From: Helianthus annuus
Taxonomy: Eukaryota > Streptophyta > Magnoliopsida > Asterales > Asteraceae
Reading direction: 5' to 3'
Length of the DNA stretch: 64,000 nucleotides
Assembly (NCBI RefSeq): GCF_002127325.2
Contig: NC_035438.2
Coordinates: forward strand, 90,334,385 to 90,398,384
The position numbers were made by a program, and so were the translations under genes. Positions within the stretch are counted from its first letter, which is position 1. Each line of letters opens with the position of its first letter. The notes under the pieces were generated by a model. The model made no database searches, had not been told where the DNA came from, and saw only the letters and a list, made by a program, of their open reading frames with translations. Below, piece after piece: positions 11,564-23,923 of the stretch.

Positions 11564-13826
11564 TGTCACACCCCCAAAATCCCACACGCGGAGTATCACC
11601 GCCTGGGAGCGTGACTGACCAGGATCAAGCCACCAATCATATTGAACGTGTATATAAGTAATAATAGTTATCCATCAATACGAAAGGTGTTTATCAAAAA
11701 CCAACATAGTTAAGTGTAGCGGAAGCATTAAAGTGAAAACCCCATACATAAGTATTAATGTATGAAAAGTAATAAATGTTTGTTCACGATCCAATCCCCA
11801 CAACGACCTGCTCCTCCTTGTGCAAGCTCCATAAGTACCTAAGGTCCTGCAAGGCATGCAGCAGAGAGTCAACAACTAGTTGAGCAAGTTCACAGAAAGT
11901 AAGTTCAGAATTAGTAATTCTACGAGTCGTATTATGTTCGTTCATTGTTCATGTATAGTATTGGTTTCCATCGCGGGCCCTTTCAGCATGTATGCGAAGA
12001 TTTGGGTTAATACTCCCAAATATCCTAGACTATGTATATTTGTATCGCGGCCACCCTGGCATTACTTGCGAAGATTTATTCTCTATAGTTCGCAGCTTCC
12101 CCGAAGCATGTGTGCGAAGATCAGTCATAATTATCGCAGCCAACCCTTGGCGTGTGTGCGAAGATCAGTTCAAGTAGGTATACTAGTCTAGCCGTATCTT
12201 ATCATTTACCATCCTCACCCTGAGGACTTATATCATTAGGTTCCATTAACTAGGTACGCACGAAATAATCATCCAATCCCATTCCCACCCTGGGAACCCC
12301 ATGCCTTGGCTGTGTGAACTCACCTTGGGTTGCTCGGCAGATACACAAAGAGGGTTTCTTGAACTAAAGGTGGTCAACCACGTCCTAACAGGGTTACCAT
12401 ACGAGTCAGGTTCTGTCTTTAATAATGCACGTAGGTTTCACACAAGTAACACGTTTTCAAACACGTATAGATCATGGCAGCATTTTCCAGTTAATCAGGT
12501 GTTTAACATATTCAACATGTGCGACTAAACAATTGGGCTCACTAACAATCGGCCCAACCCCTTGTGCGATCTACAAGGCTTGTGCGATCCACAATGGGTT
12601 GTGCGATTGGTCACTAACCCGGCCCAACTATACTTAAGCCCAACAGAAGAGAAGTCCAAAACATAACATACTCGGCCCATATAAAAGTCTAGTGCGATCC
12701 GACTGGTCTTGTACGATCGGATGAGCCCAACCCAAATTACCATCCGGCCCAAACAGTTAAACAAGGCATATGACTTGTGCGATCAGCTCTATTACCCAGC
12801 CCATGTCTACAGCCCAATAATTAACATACGGCCCGAACACAAACGAACAAACATCTTATGCGATTCAGAGGTCTTTGTGCGACTGAGGACCTCTTGTGCG
12901 GCCAGGTCAGCTTGTGCGACTGACCTGCTTGTGCGTGTGGACATCTTGTGTGACTGACAAGACTTATGCAACTATGATGTCTTGTGCGATAGGTTTATAA
13001 ATCCCGATTTTTATGCTTATCGGTTACAATCAATATTTGCAAATCAATTCAATAGTTCCCATATTTGAAATCAATCAACAGTAACAGTTTCTAAACCAAA
13101 ACTATTATCGATCAAACAAGGGTTTTACAGCCAATTACATAACCCAAATTCAAGCATGAACACTAATCTATCAAGAACATAAACAATGTATCCATCATCT
13201 TATCAAATCGTGTGATATGGTCCGATTACTAGCATGCATATTAACTCAACAGTTGTGCACATCATCCATATATAAACACACATCAGACGATTAACAAACA
13301 TCCAATCTAAAATCATCATGACAAATCAGTCCGAGGACCAAGCATATCAACATAATCGAATCGGCCCTAGTTTATTATCATGCAACTCTAAAACATGTGA
13401 AATCACATAACATAAACCAATCAAATAACCAAACACTAACCGGTTGATAGATGATGCAAGAACAAATCCAAACTGTGAGCCTTGGGTGCCGTCGGCTTCG
13501 AGAGAGAAAGGGACGAGAGAGAGCTCGAGTTCTTGTGTGTGTATTGTGTGTTGTAAAAAGTGTGAGGTAGTTGCCCTACCCTAAATGTATACGAGTAGAG
13601 GATGGGCCGGACTCAACCATGGGCCGCCCTATGGTCTGATTACAAGCAATGCGGCCCCAAAAGGGCTTGTGCGACTTGGGTTCGGGTTTGTGTTGTGCGT
13701 TCGGATTGTGTGTCATTCAATAACATACATACATGCACATAACAATTCACAGCTCATATAACCACAACATGTTCACATACATCATACATTTATTACAAAG
13801 ACGGGTTCAAAATACGAGTTGTCACA
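11564..13826 (-). repeat. Element B 5' LTR, full length (2263 bp)
   Basis: It runs from CTCCGCGTGTGGGATTTTGG and TGTGACA at its inner end (11564) to TGTGACAACTCG at its outer end (13826), both read on the minus strand. It should carry the element's promoter. The CTTGTGCGA motif is repeated at about 12565-12990. Confidence 0.85.
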
Positions 13827-15733
13827 TTCCCTTGTTCGGATCAATCTTTGATTTACCTTTTAACCGGTCAGTGTTTCACTGTTATTGTTTTGTTAAGATG
13901 ATATTGTTAGTGCCATGATTCTATGTGATAACTAGAATTGTTTGTGTGAATGATGATGTTCTAGTGAATCGGATTGTATGATGATGATCTAAGACTGAAT
14001 AGATGTTAATCGGCTATCATGTCCTGTTTTCGGGTTTGTTTTCATGATGAATTAGGATCGAATGCAAGTAATCGGCTGTGTGTTTGTGTGCTCGGATTAA
14101 AGCCATGATCGAGTATGATGTGTTGTATGATTTTAATCCCATGATCTAATAGTTGATGTGTAGGTTGTTATTATGTTTTGAATATGATTCGAGTTCATAT
14201 GAATAGGTGATGATTGCTTGGTTTGATCGATTATTTGTTAAGATTGAAACTGTTAGAATTGATTGGGACAAATAAAGAATGTAACTAATTTCCTTAAATT
14301 TAGAGATTTCCATAACTGATCACACAACAGCAATCGCACAAGGTTTCTGATCGCACAAGAGCCCAGTCGCACAAGTGAAACGCACAAGCTAGAATATGCT
14401 AGGGTACAACTAATAATACACTATGTACTATTCAGTTATGCATGATCGCACAAGACCTTGTGGATCGCACAAGACAGTGCCGATCGCACAAGGCTTGGGC
14501 CACACACGAACATTGGACTATTGGGCCTTAAAGCCCAATATCCACCCGCACAACCCAACTGGATCGCACAAGTTGTCCGGATCGCACAAGTTGTCCGGGT
14601 CGCACAAGATCACTGTTTGGGCCGAGCATACTGTTGGACTTCTTAATTTTTGGGCCGGGTTTGCATTGGATCGCACAACATGTTGTGGATCGCACAAGGG
14701 TGTGCTGAACGCACAACATGTTGGGTCGGATATTATTGGGCTTCCATTTGAATCGCACAAGTACGAATATGATATGTACGTGACTGTTAATGTGTTGCCA
14801 TGATCAATACGTGTTCGTAATCTGTTAGCTTATGTGTAAGCATATGTGCACTGCTTGAACCTAGACCTGACTTGTATGGTAACCATGTTAGGACGTGGTT
14901 GACCCCATATAGCTCAAGTAACCTTTTCATGTTCTGCCGAGCAAACCAAGGTGAGTTCACACTCTATCCAAGGCATGGGATTCCTAAGGGTTGGGAATGG
15001 GTTAAAGATACTGAACGGTAACTACAAACATGCGTATTCCCCATACAACAGGATACGTACGATCATAAGACCATCAACTCTATCACTTTAAGTCCCTCAT
15101 TTATCGACTTAATCGCCGAGGCCTATGGCGAGCGGGTCATTAGTTAATAGCGCTATTAGGTTTTACAAACCTCACACTGTGCCAGTCGGACGGGCGTGTA
15201 CTAATGGACTATTGGCAAAGGGTCAATGCTGATAGACATTGACTTAGGGCACCTCTTACATTTTCGTAGCAGTCGATACGCGTGGTCTAGTAATACATGG
15301 AAAGCCTCCCACTAATCTTCGCAAACTTGTCTGGGAGACCGCGATACTAATTAACCTGATACATGGGTTACAAACGAACATTCGATTTACGAAACGAATG
15401 CTATAAATAAACAACCCACTGTGAACTCGCTCAACTTTGTTGTTGATTCGTTGCTACATGCCTTGCAGGTCGTTAGGTACTCATGGAGCTTGCACAGGGA
15501 GGCGCGGTCGTTGTGGGACATGGAAGTGTGTGCCATGCTAAATATATTACTTTATTTCATACTTAATACTTACATTGGGTTTCACAATTATGTTTTGGTT
15601 CTGAACACCTTTCATATTGTTTGGTTGAATTATATTTACTACGTACATTGTTCAATATGATTGGTGGCTTGATCCTGGTCATGTCACGCCTCCAGGCGGT
15701 GATACTCCGCGTGTGGATTTTGGGGGTGTGACA
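13827..15733 (+). repeat. Element A 3' LTR, second part, with TCGCACAAG array
   Basis: The sequence resumes directly after B's outer end and finishes with a terminus (15665-15733) that is the reverse complement of B's LTR end, so it is the remainder of A's LTR. Between 14334 and 14761 it carries at least eleven exact copies of TCGCACAAG plus variants such as TCGCACAAC. The same motif, as CTTGTGCGA, fills the matching part of B's LTRs. Apparent small reading frames here follow the repeats and are not genes. Confidence 0.75.
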
Positions 15734-16139
15734 AATAATCAAGGGACCCAACCATGCAGGTTATCTGTAAGATCCACCATCAAAGTATTATGCAGAATTC
15801 ATGATCGTAAGGTTAAATACGTGCAAGATTGCTCTTGCACTCTTAGAGAATCCGTTATCTATACCGATGTAATTCAAGACTTCTTGAAGACAACATCCAT
15901 TAACAAGAAAGGAGCTGGTAGTGCAGGTACCATTGAAGAAAAGATTCAAGGGAAGCAGATTATGATCTTAGAAGCCATGATTAGAAATGTTTTGCTATTT
16001 GGAGATCCACCAAGTCATCCAACTACTTATTCCAACTAAGCTACAATGGCAGTGTTACCAAAACTGAGATATGAAGGAACTTAACCACCCCTTTTGAAGA
16101 AGATGCTTCATTTTTATTGCAGATTATTGATGCACATGT
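15734..16139 (+). pseudogene. Element X, Gag-like protein fragment (left part)
   Basis: An open stretch from A's end to about 16039, then broken sequence to 16139. It encodes motifs (ILEAMIRNVLLFGDPPSHPTTYS, then LLKKMLHFYCRLLMHM) that resemble a Gag-like protein family I know from Asteraceae retroelements. No zinc knuckle or enzyme domain is visible. The frame is cut by element D at 16139 and appears to continue at 28412 after the duplicated CATGT. The 5' side was removed or displaced when A inserted. The function is inferred from position before an LTR; it could instead be a captured host fragment. Confidence 0.5.
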
Positions 16140-16858
16140 TGTTAGGATCTGAGTTTCTTAGATTGTGTAGTTTAATTAGAAATGAAGATGAAACAGAGAA
16201 TTAAAGTGCAGTGGAATATGGAAATAAACTTTGATTACACAATCAAGGAAGAATAGTTATAAGCAAACATGATTTCATTAAGTCAAATGATTGCATCTAG
16301 TACAAGATTCAAGTTATGCATGCACTAGACTCCCCCTCAGCCTGAGCTCAGTGATTTGTTCGTACAGAATGATTTGTGAAGAAAGAGCTAATGGAACAGT
16401 ACGGAGTACTGTTCTATTTATAGTACAGACGAAACCACTAAGCATCTTTGCTGACGTCACCATGAAAGTGACATCTAACCTCCTAACAAACTCTAAACAC
16501 TGTTACATATAAACACTGATTACATAAACCACTGATTCTTCTTTCCACTGTTGTAGTCTAAGCACTGGTGATGAGCATAGTGCTTTCTTCATAGTGTCAT
16601 GAGTCCTTGAATGGGCAGAGCTTTGGTCTTCAACAGTGCTTGGAAGACATCAGTAGATAGAGCTTCAGTCTTTATTCTTCATCAGTACTTTGGCTAATAG
16701 TAGTTGAGATGATCAGTGCTTGGAGTCTATCAGTTGCTAGAAAATAACTGTCAAGGGGAGAATCTTGTACAAGCTCTGCTTATGATGATCAACTGTTCTG
16801 AACCAGTTTTGGCTTTCCTTATCATCTGTTCTTCTGGGTTTGAAAGCATGGACCAACA
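16140..16858 (-). repeat. Element D 3' LTR
   Basis: A 719-bp copy of the LTR at 27688-28411 with scattered substitutions and short indels. It is bounded by TGTTAGGATC and GGACCAACA and flanked outside by the CATGT duplication. The following 80 bp (16859-16938) is D's 3' end with the purine tract, then E begins. Confidence 0.88.
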
Positions 16859-16938
16859 ATCTCCCCCTAGAACAGATGATGCCAAAACACTTCATTATTC
16901 ATGATCTTTATTGTCTCATCAACATTTCCCTAACTTTC

Positions 16939-17356
16939 TATAGGATCATTTGCACGACCAAACGAGTCGTTCAGAAGAGTTTTTGATCAATACGAAAGGC
17001 AGAAACAGACGTATTGATGTTGAATCAACTTGATATACACTTTAACTGTCTTGTATATTGATATAACAACGTATTTACAGGCTGGAGACACTTCGGCAGC
17101 ACCTCGGCTTAGGAATCAGAAAGTTACAAATGAAATGCTCAAGTCAGGTATTTATAGGAGAACCATTTCGCATGGAATGGACATGCCCATTTCGTGCGAA
17201 ATGGCCAGTGTCATTTCGTACGAAATGGAAACTCCATTTCGTGTGAAATGGCTTTACCTTACATGTTTCTCATTTTTCTCTATCTACGCGACTTGATCTA
17301 TCATTCTAGTTACAAGACTCGATACAAGATGAAGTCGACAGACATATGCACCAACA
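16939..17356 (-). repeat. Element E 3' LTR with CpG palindromes
   Basis: A near copy of 23502-23918. It contains CATTTCGTGCGAAATG-type palindromes between about 17165 and 17255, including a perfect 16-bp one at 17212-17227. Confidence 0.85.
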
Positions 17357-19317
17357 GACTCCACCGTGGATGTTGACGAAGTCTTCAGTGTCGAGTCTTC
17401 AGCATGTCAACTCTTCACTCTTTATCAGTCTTCATGTTCTCTCCAAAGTATTCTCCATTGTAAGCATCCTCAATCTCCAACTCTTTTCAGAATCTCATCC
17501 TGACTCGATCTTCTCTTGATCAGATCTCTTGATTCATTAAGTTCTTCAGCATCAACAGCTTGCGTGGACAACAGGATTCAAACCTGGCTTTCTATCATTC
17601 AAACTCGCCCTTGAATGTTGATCCAAAATCTGTATCTGGCTCTTATGTCTTCAGACTCCCCCTTTCGATAAGCTGGGATCGCAGTCTGGAATTCACTATC
17701 TGCACAAACTCTACCTTAAAATAAATTACACAAATTTAACAATTTGACAAATTTATATACCACTTGCATATATCGTTTGGAATGATTTAACATTTAAAAT
17801 CTCTGATGACCACTTGGAGAATATCGTTTTTCTTCTTTCTAAACAATCTTTCCCAAACCAATGTTCATCATGTTTAGCACTTGGAATTTTTGAAAATCAT
17901 CTTTTCAACATCAGTTGTCAAAATTTTATGCTAAAACACACTGAAAATCTTTTTAGATTTTTGTTTTTAATGAAATGCAGTAAAGAAATATTTACAGACA
18001 ATATTTTTGTGAGTTTGTGTAAGAAGATCATATTAGTTTATGAGACAAATCACTAACACCGTTAAGCTTTAAACATTTTAAGTTCTAAACGATTCACGTA
18101 GATTGTCAGTATTCTGATCCACTTAAGTTTTCACACAAAGTTCAATTGTTTCGAGATACGAGATTAGTATTTTAAGAACTTAAACTTATTCGCATGTCCC
18201 ACCTCAGAATATACTCCCGTATCCAGACTTCTATATTCAGTCTTACAGGTGAATGTATACTAATGATATCTGTAAACGGGTAATGCGAGACCATGAGAGC
18301 TCAGGTTAGAACTTCCGTTCAATCAGAGAGATGATGGCTCGACTTTAGGTGTGTCCCGTTTGGGGATATTTTCTTCAACAGCACATGATTAGCATTTTTC
18401 AATGTTTCATCATTTTTTATGCTGAGGGTGAACTTTATGATTAAAGCAGTGCAAAGTATAATACGAGGACTAGGCTATTGCTCCCGCAAAATCAGAAGTC
18501 CTGGTATAATACCCCAGATATCATCACGCACAAAGACCTAGTATGTCAGAAATAGAAAGGCCTTTAAACAAGATTTCGGGGGTTACCCATATATCCGAGA
18601 GATGTTCCCCACGAGATAAGTAAGTTATGATATTTAGGTTTATATCTCGAAAACAATCTACTGAATATATAAAAACCTACTGGCATATCATCAGTGAGAC
18701 CGTTTATCCCATTTGACTTTTCATTTCTTTAGCGTGCTGTGATAGTCAACTGATGTACTATCATTTCCTCTTTTTCACAACAAAACTCATTTTTTATTTT
18801 ATCATGTTTTCTGGCTTTTTCAAATTTTCTAATGTTTTTGGATTTTCTGAAATTTCTTACTCCCCTTAAAATTCAAAAACATTTAAAGAAAATTTAACAA
18901 ACCGATGTGAATTGCTTCAATTCTCCATTCACTTGGCATAAACAATCAGAACTCCCCCGGACAACAAACTATTTTCCCATTAGGATTTCAAAACACTTAA
19001 GTTTGTTTTAATCAAAATGGGTTTTCTGGAAAATAAGTTTTGTTGATATTCAAAAACCACTTGTAGGTTAGGGGTTTCATCACATTGTTTTTCAATCACT
19101 TGTATGAAGGTTAAATCAGGTTCAACTTAATGACCTTGATTAACCTCTTGTAGGAACAAACACTTGTATGTTCACTTGTCAACCATACCACTTGTAAATT
19201 GAAATATAACAATTTTGAGTTTTACCACTTGTAGGCTTTTCAAACAAACATATTCAAGAATGATGCGGATTCCTGCTCCACGATTACCAACTTGGGAGCT
19301 CCGGCAAGTCAGGATTT
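17357..19317 (-). other. Element E 3' noncoding region
   Basis: About 2 kb between the Gag stop and the 3' LTR without a credible protein. Two purine-rich tracts on the minus strand could prime plus-strand synthesis: one abutting the LTR and GAAAGGGGGAGTC near 17660. Near 19050-19240 the phrase CACTTGTAGG or close variants recurs about six times. In autonomous relatives this is where pol would be; none is visible here. Confidence 0.6.
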
Positions 19318-22300
19318 TCAAGCATAGAATACAGACAACCAAGCCTGACCAGCTTTGGGTGTGACCTTCTCAGTTTCACTCGGGGTTTGAACATTCCTTT
19401 TTCCTTCATAAAAATATTTTACCCCTTTGGCCTTACCCTTGACCATTTTTCCAAAAATATTTTTCACTTTCCCATTAAAAGCCTTTTTGACATCAAACTC
19501 TTTCTTTTCAGAAAAGAATTGATTCGAGATTTCCACTTTACCAACTTTTGATTTTAAATTTTCAGCCCGCAATGGTGGAAAGTTTGCGTCATCCTTTGGC
19601 GGAACTGAATTATCACTTTTAACCTCAACTTGTGGCTCCTCTGACTTTGACGAGTCAGATTCATCGCCAGATTTAACATCTGTTTTCTTAGCAACCCGTG
19701 TTTGGTTGTTAAGATTTACCCTTCTTTTGTAAAACCTTTTCGAACATTCACCAACTTCATATGTTGAGTTTTTAAACACTTTGAATTTTTCAGTTGGTGG
19801 TTCAGTCTTATCAACAACTTTTTCTTTGAGTTTAGAAACAACTTCCTGTTTTGTGTTGGTTGCCTTTGGACAATTCCAGGTGATGTGACCAACTTCTTGA
19901 CATCGGTAACAGGTTCTTGTTTCCTTTTTGTAATTAGCTCCATTCCTTTCAAACCTTTGTTTTTCTGCAAGAAATGCTTTGTTCGACTGCTTCCAGAATG
20001 AGCTTTTCTTCTCTTCTTCAGAACTTGACCCTGAAACAAATATTGTTTTTGTTTTAGAACTTTTCTCATTTTTATGATTTTCAGGTGAAGTAAAACCTAA
20101 ACCTTTCTTTTTGAAATTACTGTTATGGTTTGATTTCTTTTGAAAACCAGAACCGGAACTGTAACCCTTTTTCTTGTTTAACCTTTGTTGAACTCTTGAG
20201 GTGTATTTTTTATGTTTTTCAGTAAGATTTACATTTTTTATTTCAGAAATATTAATTTCTGTTAATTTGAAAACCTTGTTGATCATTTCAATTTTAACAC
20301 CTCTTATTGGAAATTTCTCATCAAAATATAATTTGTCTGAATCATTCAAAGTATATGCCACTTTGATTGGTTCATCATTCTAATTATTTTTTGATACCAT
20401 AAATTCTTTATTATAAACCCTTTTGACCGATGATTTTGGACTGTCAACTGATGAACTCGAACTTTCGGATTCGGATTTTGACTCTGACTCCTCATCTTTA
20501 TCCAACACCTGATCGACCACTTTCTTTATTAACTCAGACTCATGATCGGTTTCAGATGATGTGAACGTGACGTCAATGTTATCTGGCAACTCATCAGTTG
20601 TTTCAGACTTTAACTTTATATTTACAGCCTCTTTGACTTGTTCCTCATTTGGTTTTCTGGGAGAATAACCTTCCCAAATCGAAGGCGGACACTTGTTGTA
20701 ACTGACACTTTATTTCTTACCAGTATCCTTTTCTTCAGTCTTCTTGTCCTGAAAGACTTCAAAACCTGCAACAGTCGGATAAATTCTATCAATCAAATAA
20801 TCAGAACTTGAATAACTTTGCAGCAATCTTCTGATTCTTTCATTCTCAATTCTTTTAGGTTCCAACTCCTGCTTCAATTTTGCACACTCCTCAATATAAT
20901 GATTTATAGCCTTCTGCTTAGACATCATCACTACATTCATCATTGATAAAGCATCTTCCCTTTCTGAGTTTGTCTTTTGCAAACTGTTAACTGTTCTGTT
21001 TAAAACATCATACGATTCTTTCACATACTGACATCAAACAATAATTTTTCTTTCATATTGTCAAGCTCACTAAACTTCTTGTCTTTCTCTTCACAATGTT
21101 TGCAAGGTTCCAAACATTTTAAACAAGGTTTTGTGACTTCTACAATCTTTTCCACAATTTTAACTTCTTCACTCTGTTCATTCTTCACCTTCTGAGCAAC
21201 ATTCTAACACTTTGCCTCTTTCTTTTCATTTGCAGCTCGTTTTTCCTTTAGCTTCTCCAATTTATCTGCAAAATAAAATTTGAAACTTTTAGTAGATAAA
21301 TGAGTTTTTCCAATGTTTATTTGATTAATTTCTTCATCATCATCACTGCTATTAGTTGATGATTGATCAAAATCTGGTGTCTTTTCTGAACTTTATGAAG
21401 AAACAGATTCTTCATCTTGAACCTTCTCAATATCTGCAAACACATCCATCCACTCTTTCATCAACTCTGGTTCTTGAACTATTTGTGCAATGAATGCTCT
21501 AAACTTTGAATCAGCCGGAATGTATTTGTCCCAGCTAAAACCTTCAGGCACTCTTTCATCATCTTGATTAACTAGATAAGTTTTCTTCTTTCCATCTTCA
21601 ATAGCATGGGATGATGATGGTTGTTGAGCAACTTGTTTATATATTGCTTTCCGATAATAATCATTATTCCCAAACGGATTCTGAGCTCCACCTGCTTCTC
21701 GATTGGTACATTCCCTCTTGAAATGTCCTTTTTCCCTGCATCGAAAACAAGTAACTTTAGATTTATCAAAACCCAAAGTAGAAATATTAGCATCACGAAA
21801 GTCATCTCTTCCTGTAATCTACTTAAATTTCTCAGCTCTCCTCAACACACTCGCTAAACACCACTTAATATCCTTAAGCTCCATTTCCTCAGCATCGATC
21901 TGATCGTAATCCTCTTTTGTCAACACAGGATTTCCAATCCTTCCTGCAACCAAACCTTCATAAGATTCTAAGACTGTAGCTAGTAATGCCATATGACCTT
22001 TAGCGACTTCTTCAGAGAAATTTTGACCGTTCTGAAGATGCAACGCGATGTTGTATTGTAGTACATGACCATTACAATTGTTTGAACTTTGAACACTCGG
22101 ATTGACACTAGGATATGAAGAAAAAGCACTTGTGTTGATTGAGCTTTGATTTACTGATCCGGATGAATTTTCTACACTAATTGTTCATTTTAGCAATCTT
22201 TTAGCAATCTTTTGTTGTTCAAGATCTTCTCCCTCAAGTTTCTCAATAAATTGTGCAATTGACAATCTATTATACTCTCCGGAATTCTTCAAAATCATGA

Positions 22301-22913
22301 GGTATGTACCCCATTCTTTTTGAGGTAACGCATCGGCTAATTTCTCAACCCATTCCTCTGGAGTTTTAGTAATTTCCAATTGAGACATTGAATGCACTAG
22401 ATGACAATATCTCTCAATAAGAGTCTTTGTAGTTTCACCTAGCACACTTGTAAATAGTTCAAATTCTTTCTTCAATGATGATTTTTTACTCTTGATCATC
22501 TCTGCACTTCCTTTGAATTTTTTGCGAAGTGTATCCCAAATCGAATAAACACTATTATCATGTTGAAGTAATATGAAAATATCTTCTTTCACAGCTTGTT
22601 GAAGTAAACTGACCATCATTTTTTCTGCTTTGTACATATCTCTCTCTTTATCTGAAAATTCCGAGATAATCTTTGCAACTCCCAAATCAGACAGTGGTCT
22701 AGCATACTTAGTTTCAATACTTTCCCAAGATCTTAGATGATTTGCTTGAACCCAATTTTCGAAACGTTCTTTCCAACTATGATACTCTTCAATACCCATC
22801 AGTTTTGGAGGTTTCTGCAATGTTCCAGTTTCATTTTCCATTGTTACACTCTGAGCAACGGTAACAGGAGTACCCAGGGCACTAGCAAATGCATTGCAGA
22901 ATTCGTTTTCCAT
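19318..22913 (-). pseudogene. Element E Gag polyprotein, copia type, with two zinc knuckles
   Basis: The start ATG is at 22913. The first 242 residues match the UBN2/DUF4219-type Gag common in plant copia elements (LMGIEEYHSWKERFENWV, then SIWDTLRKKF). Further on come a CCHC knuckle ([14 protein letters not shown], near 21740), acidic and coiled-coil stretches (20710-21024), and a second knuckle (CYRCQEVGHITWNC, near 19890) in a basic C-terminal part. The stretch reads through one sense almost continuously, interrupted by stops near 22185, 21819, 21393, 21205 and 20380 and a probable frameshift near 21024. Gag would form the particle shell and bind RNA. The frame ends with no protease motif DSG. 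Confidence 0.75.
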
Positions 22914-23501
22914 GATTCGGTTTCAAAAATTCTTAAACTAAGCGCTTTCAAACGACATAAAGAATCTTAAACGACCAATCCATACGAAATGATAACACTT
23001 TCAAACGAACTGAGCTAAATCGATGCAACCTAGACGATTTGGTGCGGAATGGAGGTTCAATTCATGCGAAATGGATCTCTGATTCACTGTTTCAAATGAC
23101 CTGGGCTCAATTCGTACGAAATGGGATCTACTGTGTCCAATTCGTGCGAATTGGAAATGATTTCTAGCGAAATCATACAACAATGTCCAATTCATGCGAA
23201 TTGGAAGTGATTTCAAGTGAAATGATACAACAATGTCCAAATCGTACGAATTGATGCTGATGTCACACAATCAGACAGTTTTTGACAAAATTGATCAGGT
23301 TTTAGTTCGATTTTAGGTCTGATTTCTTCAAGGATTGATCAAAACAGAGTTTCGCACGTTATATGTGAAAATCAAGCCACTTTATCCGTAAAATCTTGTT
23401 TAATTTTGAAAAATGTGAAGAAAAATGAGTAGAAATCAGAATTTATGATGAAATCAAGCTAAAAATGGTAAGAACTCTTCTTCCTGAGCTCTGATACCAC
23501 T
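22914..23501 (-). other. Element E leader with primer site and imperfect CpG palindromes
   Basis: The untranslated leader between the primer-binding site (23488-23499) and the Gag ATG. At 23035-23260 it carries half-palindromes such as CAATTCGTGCGAATTG and TTCGTACGAAATGG, echoing those in the LTR. No gene is seen. Confidence 0.65.
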
Positions 23502-23918
23502 TGTAGGATCGTTTGCACGACCAAACGAGTCGTTCAGAAGAGTTTTTGATCAATATGAAAGGCAGAAACAGACGTATTGATGTTGAATCAGCTTGATATA
23601 CACTTTAACTGTCTTGTATATTGATATAACAACGTTTTACAGGCTGGAGACACTTCGGCAGCACCTCGGCTCCGGAATCAGAAAGTTACAAATGAAATGC
23701 TCAAGTCAGGTATTTATAGGAGAACCATTTCGCATGGAATGGACATACCCATTTCGTGCGAAATGGCCAGTGTCATTTCGTACGAAATGGAAACTCCATT
23801 TCGTGCGAAATGGCTTTACCTTACATATTTCTCATTTTTCTCTATCTACGTGACTTGATCTATCATTCTACTTACAAGACTCGATACAAGACGAAGTCGA
23901 TAGACATATGCACCAACA
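23502..23918 (-). repeat. Element E 5' LTR
   Basis: It begins TGTAGGATCG and ends GCACCAACA on the plus strand, next to CTTTC at 23919-23923. It repeats the CATTTCGTACGAAATG palindromes at about 23720-23815. It should contain the element's promoter. Confidence 0.87.
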
Positions 23919-23923
23919 CTTTC

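Larger units (their letters stand above)
4224..13826 (-). mobile_element. Element B: nearly intact Ty3/gypsy chromovirus inserted in A's 3' LTR
   Basis: Two direct repeats of about 2.2 kb (4224-6439 and 11564-13826) bound one minus-strand gag-pol frame. The 5' LTR is the right copy: next to it sits TGGTATCAGAGC, the initiator-Met tRNA primer site, at 11549-11560. LTR termini are TGTGACAAC and GTGTGACA. The left LTR lacks the outermost 47 bp seen in the right copy (11564-11610), so no target-site duplication can be read. By eye the two LTRs differ at only about fifteen places, so the insertion is recent compared with A. Confidence 0.88.
1..15733 (+). mobile_element. Element A: Ty3/gypsy chromovirus (Tekay-like), 5' end outside window, split by element B
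   Basis: The window opens inside Gag and runs through Gag-protease-RT-RNase H-integrase-chromodomain order to 4023, then a purine-rich stretch and an LTR starting TGTGACAACTCG at 4121. That LTR is broken at 4223 by element B and resumes at 13827, ending in GGGGGTGTGACA at 15733. The order RT before integrase and the C-terminal chromodomain-like block identify a Ty3/gypsy chromovirus; Tekay is my clade assignment from domain style. The 5' LTR and left target-site duplication are not in the window. Confidence 0.85.
16939..23918 (-). mobile_element. Element E: copia-type Gag-only LTR element nested in D
   Basis: LTRs of about 418 bp lie at 16939-17356 and 23502-23918. A perfect 5-bp duplication CTTTC sits at 16934-16938 and 23919-23923, in D's 3' region. 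The outer base pair of the left LTR has decayed from TG to TA. A tRNA-iMet primer site (TGGTATCAGAGC) lies at 23488-23499. The interior holds a long Gag-type frame (19318-22913) and about 2 kb of noncoding DNA, with no protease, integrase, RT or RNase H recognisable. Confidence 0.85.
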
